Source of the DNA: Clostridium sp. MSJ-8
Lineage (GTDB): Bacteria > Bacillota > Clostridia > Clostridiales > Clostridiaceae
Assembly (NCBI RefSeq): GCF_018918325.1
Contig: NZ_JAHLQH010000045.1
Span: forward strand, 1 to 64,000
Reading direction: 5' to 3'
Length of the DNA stretch: 64,000 nucleotides
Shown here: in pieces, positions 1-10,200 of the stretch
Position numbering within the stretch: the first letter of the stretch is position 1
How the letters are laid out: each line of letters begins with the position of its first letter
Translations under genes and position numbers: made by a program
The notes under the pieces: model-generated
The model's input: the letters and a program-made list of their open reading frames with translations, nothing else
The model's database searches: none
Told to the model about the DNA's origin: nothing

Positions 1-204
1 CAAATGAATAAGTTAAAGATATTGCACTTTGATGAAGGGTTCTGGCTTTACTATTATAGATTAGAACATAGTCACTTTAAATGGCCTCAGAATCCAGAAG
101 AAGCACTTAAGGTAAATAAGGATGAACTAAAATGGTTATTAAAAGGTTATGAAATTAGAAATACATCAAAATTCAAGCCTGTTACTCAAAAAAATTACTA
201 TTAA
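1..204 (+). CDS. tnpB: IS66 family accessory protein TnpB, C-terminal part (cut by window edge)
   Basis: The reading frame is open from base 1, so the gene probably begins outside the window; the ATG at 4 is likely internal. The visible residues contain the IS66 Orf2 (TnpB) hallmark: a DEGFWLYYYRLE stretch followed by F-x-WP and a L-K-W-L-L-x-G-Y segment. TnpB is an accessory protein needed together with TnpC for transposition of many IS66 elements; its biochemical role is unknown. It ends 90 bases before the transposase gene on the same strand, the standard IS66 order. Confidence 0.85.
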   Translation, partial: QMNKLKILHFDEGFWLYYYRLEHSHFKWPQNPEEALKVNKDELKWLLKGYEIRNTSKFKPVTQKNYY

Positions 205-228
205 TAATATATTGCAAAATGTCCGAAA

Positions 229-261
229 CCCTTTGGAAACAAAGGGCTTTTATGGTATAAT
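229..261 (+). promoter_or_regulatory. Promoter-like sequence and hairpin ahead of tnpC
   Basis: A TATAAT box (256-261) preceded by TG lies 17 bases after a TTGGAA box (233-238). The -35 sits inside a short hairpin (CCCTTTG, loop GAAA, CAAAGGG, 229-246) that could also be a weak terminator for tnpB. Read directly from sequence; activity is inferred. Confidence 0.5.
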
Positions 262-294
262 AGAGGTAGTAAAACTAAGGCTTTGAGGTAAGAA

Positions 295-1936
295 ATGAAG
301 GACGAATTTTTAGAAAATCAATTAGATGAAAAAACAAAATCTTTAATAGCTGAAATGGAAAAAAAACTTGATAAAAAAGATGAAGAATTAAAATCTAAAA
401 ATGATGAAATTAATAATTTTAAAAATGAGTTAGCATATTTGAAAGCACAACTGGCTAATAGAAACAAAAAGATCTTCTCTTCTTCAAGTGAAAAAGTAGA
501 TTCTAATCAACTATCTCTTTTTAATGAAGCAGAAAAAGAGAGTAATTCAAATATAAATGAACCTATTATTGAAGAAGTGTGCTATACAAGAAAGAAATCT
601 TCTAATAATACAGGAAAGAAAGATAATTTAGAAGGGTTAGAAAAGGTTATTATAGAACATAAACTTTCTGAAGAAGAAGCTATATGTAAGGAATGTGGCT
701 CTCCATTAGAAATAATAGGAGTTAATTCTACTAAACAAGTATTAAAATTTGTTCCGGCGAGATTATATGTTGAAGAACATATAACATATAACATATAGCT
801 ACGCTTGCCGTAAATGCGAAGCAGACAACATAAATTCTAATATTACTACTACAAAAGCTCCTAAAAATCTAATTAATAAAGGAATGGCTTCTAATAATCT
901 GTTAAGTCATGTTATTTCATTAAAATTTCTTTATTCAGTTCCATTATATAGGCAAGAAAATTACTTTAATATGTTAGGAGCTACTTTATCTAGACAAACC
1001 TTATCTAATTGGGTTATTGGAGTAGCTGCAGAACTTACGGATGTATATAATCTAATGAAAGATGAAGTACTTAAGTCTAATTATGTTCAAGCTGATGAAA
1101 CAACGATAAAAGTTATTGAACATAATGGCAATGAATCTAAAGCAAAAAAATATATGTGGCTATATAAAACAGGTTCAAGCCGAAATCCGATAATACTTTA
1201 TGATTATCAAAAAACAAGATCTAGTTCTTGCCCTAAGGAATTTTTGAAAGGCTTTAGTGGATTCTTGCAAACCGATGGGTATCAAGGATACAATAAAGTT
1301 GAAAATGTTAAGCGAGTATATTGTTTAGCACATATACGTAGAAAATTCCATGAAATTGTAAATAATTTAAGTGATGAAGCCCTAAAAAACTCAAGAGCAA
1401 TTATAGGGTTTAATTATTGTGAGCAAATTTATAAATTAGAAAAAGATATAAGAGAACAATATGGTAACGATGATGATTATTATCAAAAACGTTATGAAAT
1501 AAGGCTTGAAAAACTATCACCGATTTTAGAAGCTTTTGAAAAGTATATAAATATAGAAATCAAAGATGCACTTCCAAGAAGTCCTCTCGGAAAAGCATTA
1601 GAATATGCTCAAAAAACAGTTCCAACAATGAAGAACATATTAGAAGATGGTTCTTTAGAAATTGATAATAATGCAGCAGAACGTTCAATAAAGCCATTTG
1701 TAATTGGCCGAAAGAATTGGTTATTTGCTAATACTGCTAAAGGAGCAAGGGCAAGTGCAACGATATATAGTATAATAGAGACAGCTAAAGCTAATAATCT
1801 AAAAATAGAAAGGTACTTAATTTATTTATTTGATCATTTATCAAATATGGAAATTAGAGAAAAAGATTTATTATTAGAATTGATACCTTGGTCCGATACA
1901 ATTCCAGAGGAATTGAAACTTAAATCTTCAAAATAA
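295..1936 (+). pseudogene. tnpC: IS66 family transposase TnpC, frameshifted
   Basis: Two reading frames together make one IS66 transposase. The first (295-798) has the N-terminal Lys/Glu-rich coiled coil and the CxxC of the zinc-binding region (CKECG). The second (coding from about 795, first ATG 884, to 1936) has CRKC, the DDE catalytic core (ADETT; QTDGYQGY; IDNNAAERS) and the usual C-terminal helix region. The break is a tandem copy of AACATAT near 785-797: removing one copy restores the frame (HITYSYACRKC). The element therefore looks inactive unless rescued by frameshifting. All catalytic acidic residues are still present, so the lesion looks recent. Confidence 0.88.
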
Positions 1937-1948
1937 ATATTAAATTGT

Positions 1949-1990
1949 AACTCAGACAGTAAGCATTTTTACTATCTGAGTTTATTTTAT
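1949..1990 (+). terminator. Hairpin terminator after tnpC
   Basis: Arms AACTCAGACAGTAA (1949-1962) and TTACTATCTGAGTT (1969-1982) are followed by a T-rich run. A diverged copy lies at 2071-2122. Confidence 0.6.
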
Positions 1991-2070
1991 CATCAGATAT
2001 TTATAGTTAAAATACGTGAAATTTTTGACGATTACGTTTTAGTTATATATATAATGATAAAATAAAAAAT

Positions 2071-2122
2071 ATTAAACTGTAGTTCAGGTATTAGTTACTT
2101 CCTAATATCTGAGCTTATTTTA
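2071..2122 (+). repeat. Second, diverged copy of the 1940-1990 hairpin
   Basis: The block TATTAAACTGTAGTTCAG and its downstream complement CTAATATCTGAGCT mirror the block at 1939-1990. Arms are 2081-2094 and 2102-2115, and the stem is kept by different bases. It may mark the edge of the IS66 insertion or a duplicated terminator. A run of 17 T follows at 2153-2169. The rest of the 1937-2377 gap holds only the upstream region of the protease gene. Confidence 0.45.
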
Positions 2123-2281
2123 GCATACCTAAATTTCTATTTCCGTATGTAGTTTTTTTTTTTTTTTTTGTAAAAAAAGGTAAAGGGAAATGTGTCAATA
2201 GTAAAGATTCTGTGTAAATGTTTTCATAAAAGTTTAAATAGATTAAATTTTATTGTCAAAAAATTGTTTATGTGCTAATAT

Positions 2282-2291
2282 TTACGTGTAA
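2282..2291. promoter_or_regulatory. Conserved near-palindrome upstream of protease gene 1
   Basis: TTACGTGTAA lies 87 bases before the start codon. The paralogous gene has TTACATGTAA, a perfect palindrome, at 7178-7187. The surrounding blocks (ATGTTTTC, TAATAGGTATTTCTA, GAGGGGG) are also shared between the two upstream regions. A common operator is inferred. Confidence 0.35.
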
Positions 2292-2377
2292 GAAAATTAC
2301 CTATATTCAATATTTAACTAATTTGCAATTTAAAATAACTAATAGGTATTTCTATTTACAAAAGAGGGGGAAAATAA

Positions 2378-5300
2378 ATGAAAAAAAAATTTATAGCTGC
2401 TATAGTATCGGTATCTATGATTTTTTCAATGTTTAGCTCAAGTATTCCAATAGTACAAGCTAAAGAAAATACAGATGATATAGATTATAGTAGTTATCAA
2501 ACAGGACGTCTTGAAGAGACAGAAGAGGGGCAAGAATGGCTTGATGATAATATGCTTAACATTGAGTCAAAAGAACAAGTGAATCAAGTAATTGAAAATG
2601 GAAGTGATGAAATACAATCGTATTCAGCTAATCCATGTGCAGAAAATTCATATAATGAAATAGAAGGCGAAATTCCTTCTAGCGTGGATAATAGTGTTAC
2701 GAAATATTTTCCACCAATAGCTAATCAAATTGGTGGGTCATGTGTCAGTTATTCACTTACATATTATGTGATGACTTATGACTATAATAAGTATCATGAT
2801 ACAAGTGCTAATTGTGATGAAAATATTATGTCACCTAGATGGACATATAATTTGACAAATGGAGGTAAAAATGCAGGGACATTTGCATCAAGTTGTGTTA
2901 GAAGATTAATAGATAATGGAGCTGTATCAATTAGTGAAGTTCCTATAAAATATTCTGGTAGTTTGCCTACAAACTATTATACAGATTATTTTGCAAGAGA
3001 TGATATTTGGGAACATGCTCAAGATAATAGAATTAAAGATGGATATTATATAAAAATAGGAGATAGTAAGCAAAGTACACCTATAACATCACCTAAAGAT
3101 GAAGATTTAAATTTAATAAAGTATGCATTATCTAAGGGAGAAATTTTTTCTTTTGGAACAGATATATATACATTTAGATATGGAATAATTTCTCAAAATA
3201 GTCAGGTGCCAGAGAATGACAAATATGCTGGCGAATATATAGTGGGAAGATGTGATTATGGTTCTGGTGGTCCTCATCAAATGACTATTGTAGGATATGA
3301 TGATGACATATGGTATGACATTAATGAAAATGGTATAGTTGATGAAGGTGAAAAAGGTGCATTTAAGGTAGCTAATTCATGGGGAACTTCTTATAAAAAT
3401 TCAGGATTCGTATGGTTATCTTATGATGCATTAAATGAAGTATCAAGTGTTAATAATAAAAATATTAGTAGCACAACAAGGTATAGAGCTATTGATTATA
3501 ATGAAGTAATTGGATTAGTTATGGAAGATAAAAGCGAAAATGAAGAATATTATTTAGAGGTAGTGGCAAATTCTTCTGATAGATCTAAAACCCAAATAAA
3601 TGTTTCAGATATTAATGAAGACAAAATAGAATCGTTATATCCAGTATTAGATGGATTTAGAGGAGGTTCTTATGGGTATGATGGAACAACTAATGCAACA
3701 GATGGAAAATTTGTTTTTGATTTAAGTAGATATAATAGTATATTAACTAAAGATAAAATATTAAAAGATGGATTAAAAATAAATATTACAAATATACAGC
3801 CTGATTATAATAATTTATCAATAAAAAGTTTGGTATTAGTTGATAAGAATAATAATTCAAGGACATCGTTAATTGAAAAACCTATTAAGGTTGAGAAATC
3901 AACAGTTGAAGTTTATTCAAAGGATATTAGTGTAGAAGCGCCTAATAATTTATCTGCAAAAGTTGATAATGGAAAAGTATCATTAAATTGGTCAATAAAG
4001 AATAATGAATCAATAGCTTACTATCAAGTATATAGAAATGGGTTATACTTAGGGCAAACAACAGACACAACATTTGTAGATGATTCAGATCTTAATGGTA
4101 AATACTCGTATGCTGTAAGAAGCGTTGATGTTAATGGTAATAAATCTAAAAAGGAAAATACAAGTGTAAATAATTCATATTGTAAAGTATATTATAAGAA
4201 TTCAAATTATTCATCATCATATATACATTATAGAATAAATTCTGATTCTTGGACTATAGCACCAGGTATTAAAATGAATTCTTCTTCGGATAAACAAGGA
4301 TATTCAGAATATATTATTGATTTAAGCCAATCTTCAGAAAATAGTAATATTACTGCATGCTTTAATAATGGCAATGGTGCTTGGGACAATAACGGTGGTA
4401 AAAATTATAGTTTAAAAAAAGGCATATTTACAGTGGAAAATGGATGTGTTAATGAAGAGAAAAAACCACTTAAATTAGTAGGAGTCAATATTGAAAGTCA
4501 ATCACCTCAATCAATTGGTAATACTATAATAATAACTCCTATAGTAGAAGGTGGTTCAGGAGATTATTATTGTTCTCTAGCAATTGAAAAAGAAAAGCAT
4601 GCTTGGTATGTTGGGACTAATAAAATTTATTATTGGAAACCAACTGAACTTGGAAATTATCAGATTTATTGTTATGTAGAAGATAAAGTAACTGGGGAAA
4701 GAACAAAATATTCAGATGCAGTCAATTTTAGAATTATAAATGAGAAACCTTTTGAAGTAACAGGCATAGACTTTTCAGATGATTCATGTGAATTACGTAA
4801 TTCTGTAATAACTTTTAATGTAAAGACTAATGCAGATGATCTTAATAATAATATATCTTATAAAGTATTAATAACTGATCCTAGTGGAAATGAAAGCAAT
4901 TTGTATCCTGAAGCTTCAGATATAACTAAATTCAAATATTATTTTACTGATTTAATTGGAACATACACTATCAATGTGAAAGCTACAAATAATGATACAG
5001 GAGAAGAATCAAACAAAACAGTTAATTATGAAATAAAAGATGGACCATTGACTATTAAGTCATTTAAGGCTGTTAAAAATTATTATGATAGTGAAGAGAT
5101 AAAGGAAGTTAAAGCAAGTGATTTTTATTATTTAGCAGCACAGGTTGTTGGAGGTGTTGGTAGATATAGTTATCAATATGGATATTATTATAATGATGAA
5201 TATCATAAAATTGATGGTAATGATTATTCTTATTTATATCCACAAGTTGAGAAACCTGGAGATTATAAATTTGAGCTAGTTGTAAAGGATGAGGCTGGAA

Positions 5301-7033
5301 ATTCAGCAACTGTATATAAAAATGTAAAAATCACTCAAGGAGATTTGAATATTTTACCTCCAGAAATGGACACCAGAGAGGTTAAGTTAAATGATTATCT
5401 TAACATTAATTTTAAATGTAAGTTTAATGTTGATGCAGTAAAGTATAAAGTTATTGATAATTATAATGGTGAGTCTGAGGTAATACAAGATTTTACTTAT
5501 GGTGATACATTTAAGTATAAAGCCACAAAGGGAGGATATCATACTTTATTTATAGAAGGTAAAGATAGCAGAGGAGTTGTTAATTCTAATTTCGTAAATA
5601 TTAGAGTTACAACTGATCCAATTGTAATTGATTCTTTTAAAGCGAATAAGGACACAATAGAACTTGGAGAAAGTGTTAAGCTTGAAACCAAGTTATCAGG
5701 GGGATATGGCAAAATATTATATAATATTTTAGCTTCAGACGAAAATTTAGAATATACTTACATTAAAGAAAATAGTGATTCAAAAGAAGTAACATGGAAA
5801 CCTAGTAAGATTGGAAAATATAAGATTCGATTAGATTGTCATGATGATGCTTACAATTATGCAAATAGTACAATAGAAGTAACTGTAACAGAACCAGTAA
5901 AATTAACAACTACAACAATATATTACAAAGGATATGATAATCCATACATTCATTACAGAATTGCAGATGGAACTTGGACTACAGCACCAGGAGTTAAGAT
6001 GGAAGAAAATTCTGAATTAGATGGATATAACTATGCAATAACAGTAGATTTAGGAGATAAGGATACATTAGAAGCATGCTTTAACAATGGAAATGGAAAT
6101 TGGGACAGTAATGGAGGAAATAATTATAAGTTTAGTACTGGATACTATACTTATAGTAATGGAGTAATTACAGAAATAGAGAAACCAACAAAGCAATTAA
6201 AAATTGATTCAATTGATTCAAAACTTGGAACTTCATATGTATCTGGAAATGAAAATATATTTACAGTTAAATCATCAAATGGTGAAGGAAAAGTAGAATA
6301 TAGATTTGAGTATAAAAATAATACTACAGGAGATTCAGGGGTCCTTAGAGATTATTCAGAATATAATACACTATCAACTTATTTAAGTACATCAGGTAAA
6401 TATACATTAACAGTTTATGCAAAAGATGAAGCTGGAAATACAGATTCTAAGACTTTAGATTTCACAATAGAAGAATATAAAGATTTAAAGATTGAATCAG
6501 TAACATCAAGTTTAGGAGACTCTTTTTCAAAAGGAGAAACAACAGAATTAATTATTAATACTGTAGGTGGAAGAGGGATAAATTATTATGATTTACAAGT
6601 CAATGAAAAATCAATAATAACTGATGATACTTCTAATAAAGTATCATGGACACCGGAAGAAGCAGGAACATATGAAATAGTTGCATATGCAAGAGAAGAA
6701 CAAGGTGAATATACTACTTTTAAAAAGATAATAAATGTTGAAGAAAATTCAAAAAACATAACAACAATATATTATAAAGGATATGACAATCCATATATTC
6801 ATTACAAAGTAGGTAATGGAAATTGGACTAACGTTCCAGGAGTTAAAATGAAGAAGACTTCAGAAAAACCAGGTTATGATTACAAGATTACAATAGATTT
6901 AGGAGATGCTGATAATTTAATAGCATGCTTTAACAATGGAAATGGATCATGGGATAGCAATAATGGAAAGAACTATGCATTTGGTGTAGGAGATTATATT
7001 TATTCAAATGGAAATATAACAAAAATTAATTAA
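2378..7033 (+). CDS. Large secreted papain-like (C1) cysteine protease with three CBM25-type modules
   Basis: 1551 residues. There is a signal peptide at about 1-28 (KKK, hydrophobic run, VQAKE) and no sortase or S-layer anchor. The C1 peptidase domain spans about 100-355, with oxyanion Gln117, Cys122 in GGSCVSY, His300 in PHQMTIVGYDD and Asn333 in ANSWG, plus an acidic calcium-type loop (DINENGIVDEGE) between His and Asn. An Ig/FnIII-like domain follows (about 520-600). Three CBM25 starch-binding-type modules lie near 600-690, 1178-1270 and 1460-1551, each with YYK, PYIHY or SYIHY, APG/VPG and CFNNGNG-W motifs. About five Ig-like repeats lie between them. It probably acts outside the cell on glycan-associated protein. 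Start is set by GAGGGGG 8 bases upstream. Substrate unknown. Confidence 0.85.
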   Translation: MKKKFIAAIVSVSMIFSMFSSSIPIVQAKENTDDIDYSSYQTGRLEETEEGQEWLDDNMLNIESKEQVNQVIENGSDEIQSYSANPCAENSYNEIEGEIPSSVDNSVTKYFPPIANQIGGSCVSYSLTYYVMTYDYNKYHDTSANCDENIMSPRWTYNLTNGGKNAGTFASSCVRRLIDNGAVSISEVPIKYSGSLPTNYYTDYFARDDIWEHAQDNRIKDGYYIKIGDSKQSTPITSPKDEDLNLIKYALSKGEIFSFGTDIYTFRYGIISQNSQVPENDKYAGEYIVGRCDYGSGGPHQMTIVGYDDDIWYDINENGIVDEGEKGAFKVANSWGTSYKNSGFVWLSYDALNEVSSVNNKNISSTTRYRAIDYNEVIGLVMEDKSENEEYYLEVVANSSDRSKTQINVSDINEDKIESLYPVLDGFRGGSYGYDGTTNATDGKFVFDLSRYNSILTKDKILKDGLKINITNIQPDYNNLSIKSLVLVDKNNNSRTSLIEKPIKVEKSTVEVYSKDISVEAPNNLSAKVDNGKVSLNWSIKNNESIAYYQVYRNGLYLGQTTDTTFVDDSDLNGKYSYAVRSVDVNGNKSKKENTSVNNSYCKVYYKNSNYSSSYIHYRINSDSWTIAPGIKMNSSSDKQGYSEYIIDLSQSSENSNITACFNNGNGAWDNNGGKNYSLKKGIFTVENGCVNEEKKPLKLVGVNIESQSPQSIGNTIIITPIVEGGSGDYYCSLAIEKEKHAWYVGTNKIYYWKPTELGNYQIYCYVEDKVTGERTKYSDAVNFRIINEKPFEVTGIDFSDDSCELRNSVITFNVKTNADDLNNNISYKVLITDPSGNESNLYPEASDITKFKYYFTDLIGTYTINVKATNNDTGEESNKTVNYEIKDGPLTIKSFKAVKNYYDSEEIKEVKASDFYYLAAQVVGGVGRYSYQYGYYYNDEYHKIDGNDYSYLYPQVEKPGDYKFELVVKDEAGNSATVYKNVKITQGDLNILPPEMDTREVKLNDYLNINFKCKFNVDAVKYKVIDNYNGESEVIQDFTYGDTFKYKATKGGYHTLFIEGKDSRGVVNSNFVNIRVTTDPIVIDSFKANKDTIELGESVKLETKLSGGYGKILYNILASDENLEYTYIKENSDSKEVTWKPSKIGKYKIRLDCHDDAYNYANSTIEVTVTEPVKLTTTTIYYKGYDNPYIHYRIADGTWTTAPGVKMEENSELDGYNYAITVDLGDKDTLEACFNNGNGNWDSNGGNNYKFSTGYYTYSNGVITEIEKPTKQLKIDSIDSKLGTSYVSGNENIFTVKSSNGEGKVEYRFEYKNNTTGDSGVLRDYSEYNTLSTYLSTSGKYTLTVYAKDEAGNTDSKTLDFTIEEYKDLKIESVTSSLGDSFSKGETTELIINTVGGRGINYYDLQVNEKSIITDDTSNKVSWTPEEAGTYEIVAYAREEQGEYTTFKKIINVEENSKNITTIYYKGYDNPYIHYKVGNGNWTNVPGVKMKKTSEKPGYDYKITIDLGDADNLIACFNNGNGSWDSNNGKNYAFGVGDYIYSNGNITKIN

Positions 7034-7048
7034 TTATAAAAGGCTTAA

Positions 7049-7077
7049 ATGCTGCACTAAAAGGTGCAGCATTTTTT
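7049..7077 (+). terminator. Rho-independent terminator after protease gene 1
   Basis: The stem ATGCTGCAC/GTGCAGCAT with a short A-rich loop is followed by six T. Confidence 0.85.
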
Positions 7078-7177
7078 ATGAGAAAAATCCATATAATTAA
7101 AGAGTTTATGTAAATGTTTTCTTATGATTTTAAATAAATTAAACTCTATTGTAAATAAATCACTCCCGTGTTAGTAT

Positions 7178-7187
7178 TTACATGTAA
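7178..7187. promoter_or_regulatory. Conserved palindrome upstream of protease gene 2
   Basis: TTACATGTAA is the counterpart of the 2282-2291 site and lies at a similar distance from the start codon. The two genes appear to have been duplicated together with their control region. Confidence 0.35.
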
Positions 7188-7258
7188 GTAAATTCCTATA
7201 TACAACCTTTTGCTGGTCTAATAGGTATTTCTAATTTAAGAAAGAGGGGGATAAATAA

Positions 7259-10200
7259 ATGAAGAAAAAAATTCTTTCGGTTATAATGTCATCATTTATG
7301 CTTTTTTCCATGTTTACTACGGGGTATAACTATAAGGTACAAGCAAAAACATCAGATGATAATAATTATAACCAATATGAAACTGGACTTATTCCAGAAG
7401 ATAAAGCTGGACAAGAATGGCTTGATCAAAATTTAGTAAAAGTTGATTCAGAAGAAAAAGTATATGAGGTGTTAAATAATAATAGCAGATCACCTAAAAA
7501 AGTTCCTAAGGCAGCTTCTCAAAGTGAAGAAATCCCAAGTAGTGTGGATAATAGCAAGAATAAATATTTTCCACCTATAGTAGGACAGAATGGAAGCTCT
7601 TGTGTAAGCTATTCAATAGGGTATTATTTAATGACTTATGAATATAACAAGTATCATAATACTAGTGCAGATTGTGAAGAAAATCTTATGTCACCTAGGT
7701 GGTGTTACAATTTAACTAATGATGGAAATAATAGTGGATCATCAGTTTCTAGCGTTCTTAGTTTACTAAAAAGAAATGGGGCAGCAAGTATTAAAGATGT
7801 TCCAAGATCATATAGTGGAATGATGCCAGAAAATTTTCATTATGATTATTTTGCAAGAGATAACATTTGGGAAAATGCTTTAAAAAATAGGATTAGTGAA
7901 AGCTATTCTGTAGAAATAGGAAAATTAGGTGAGGATACACCAATTAAGTCACCAAATGATTCTAATTTGAATGTTCTTAAAAGCGTGTTAGCTAAAGGAG
8001 AAATACTAAGTTTTAGCACATATATATATGCATTTGAATATGATACTATTAACGAAGGATATGATCATGCTGGAGAAACAATAGTAACAAGTTGTGAAGG
8101 TGAATATGGATATCATGAAATGACTATAGTAGGTTATGATGATAATATATGGGTTGATATAGATAATGATAATGAAGTAGATGAAGGAGAAATGGGTGCT
8201 ATAAAAATAGCAAACTCATGGGGAAAAGGATATAAAAATTCAGGTTTTGTATGGGTTGCATATGATGCATTAAATTATAAATCTTCAGTTTTATCTGATT
8301 ATTCATCAAGTAGAATAGGTGTTATTGAAGATTATATGGCATATGGAATTAATATGACTGATACTGCTAATAATGATGATTTGTATTTAGAATTAGATTT
8401 AAATACAGAATTAAGAAATACAGTCGCTATTACTTGTTATACAGGAGATGAAGAAAACATAACTATGTTAAAACCTATATTTGACAATCGTGGAGGAAAA
8501 CATGGTTATGATGGAACAACTAATGCCTCTGATGGTAAATTTGTAATTGATTTAAGTAGATATAATGATACACTTACTAGGGAAAAGATATTAAAGGACG
8601 GAATAAAGGTAAATATTGATGATACAAAAAAAGATGGTGTAGATTTAACGGTAAAAGATGTAGCCTTAATAGATAAATCTAATAATTCAAGAACATCTTT
8701 ATTAGATAAAAGTGTTAAATTAGATGGAAAAGGTATAGAAGTAGAATCTAAAGTTTCAGAAGTAAAATCACCAACTAATTTTAAAGTTAATATTAATAAA
8801 GACAATCATGGTGAGTTATCGTGGGATAAAGCATCTGATGATATAAGTTATTATAAAATATATAGAGATAATTCACTTATTGGTTCTACTGAAGATACAA
8901 CATTTTTAGATGAAAAAGATTTAAATGGAGAATACACTTATTCAGTAAAAGCAATAGATAAAGAAGGAAAAACATCTCAAAGAGTAGAGAAGAAGGTGAA
9001 TAATACTTATTGCAAAATATATTATAAAAATAATAATTACAGTTCAACATATATTCATTTTAGAATAAATAATGGTAATTGGACAACTGTACCAGGTAAA
9101 GAAATGAATAAATCAACTAGTAAAGATGGTTATTTTGAATATATTGTAGATATGAGTGAGTACCCAGAAAAAAGTAAGGTAGAAGCATGTTTTAATAATG
9201 GGAAAAATTCTTGGGATAATAATAATGGAAGTAATTATTTATTTGACAAAGGTTCAAATACTTTAGAAAATGGAAAGATTAATAAAGAAAATAGTGAGTT
9301 GAAAATTGATAGTATACAAGTTAGTAAAACATCACTAAAAGTAGGAGAGGCTATAAAAATATATACTGATGTTTCAGGTGGCTCAGGTGAATATAGTTAT
9401 ACCTTTAATATAGATAAAAAAGTAAAACATAGTATTCTTGTTAGTAAAAGCTATTATATTTGGGAACCTACAGAAGCAGGAGAATATACTATATCATATA
9501 GTGTTTATGATAAGATAACTCATGAAAGTGTTTCAAGTGAAGAAATTAAATGTATTGTAAAAAATAAAGAAGATTTTAAAATAACAGGTATTAATTTTGA
9601 AAAGAAATCACCTCAATTAAGAAATACAAATATATCTTTCGGTATTAATACTAATGTAGATAATACAGATAATAATATAAGTTATGATGTATATGTAATT
9701 TTACCAGATGGTAGTAAGAGAAATGTATATAGAGATTATACAGAAGACGACAAATATAAATTTACTGAAACAAAATTGATTGGAACATATACATTTTATG
9801 TAACAGCTCAAAATAATACTACTGGAGAAGAAGATAACATAACTTTTAATTATGAAATAAAAGAAGGACAATTAAGTGTAAGTTCGTTTAAAGCTCAACA
9901 AAGTTATAGTGATTATGAAGATTTAGATGAAATAAAAGCAAGTGAAACTTATTGCTTAAAGACAGTTGCTGTTGGAGGAGTTGGAAACTATAGTTATCAA
10001 TATGGTTATTATTTTAATAATAAGTATTACAAGATTGATAATGTTAGTTGGGAAAGTTTCTATCCTAATTTAGAGAAACCTGGTGAATATAAATTTGAAG
10101 TTATTGTTAAGGATGAAGCAGGAAATTCAACAACAGCATACAAAAAATTAAAAATTACTCAGGGGGATTTAAAGATAGATTATCCTGAGATGGATAAAAA

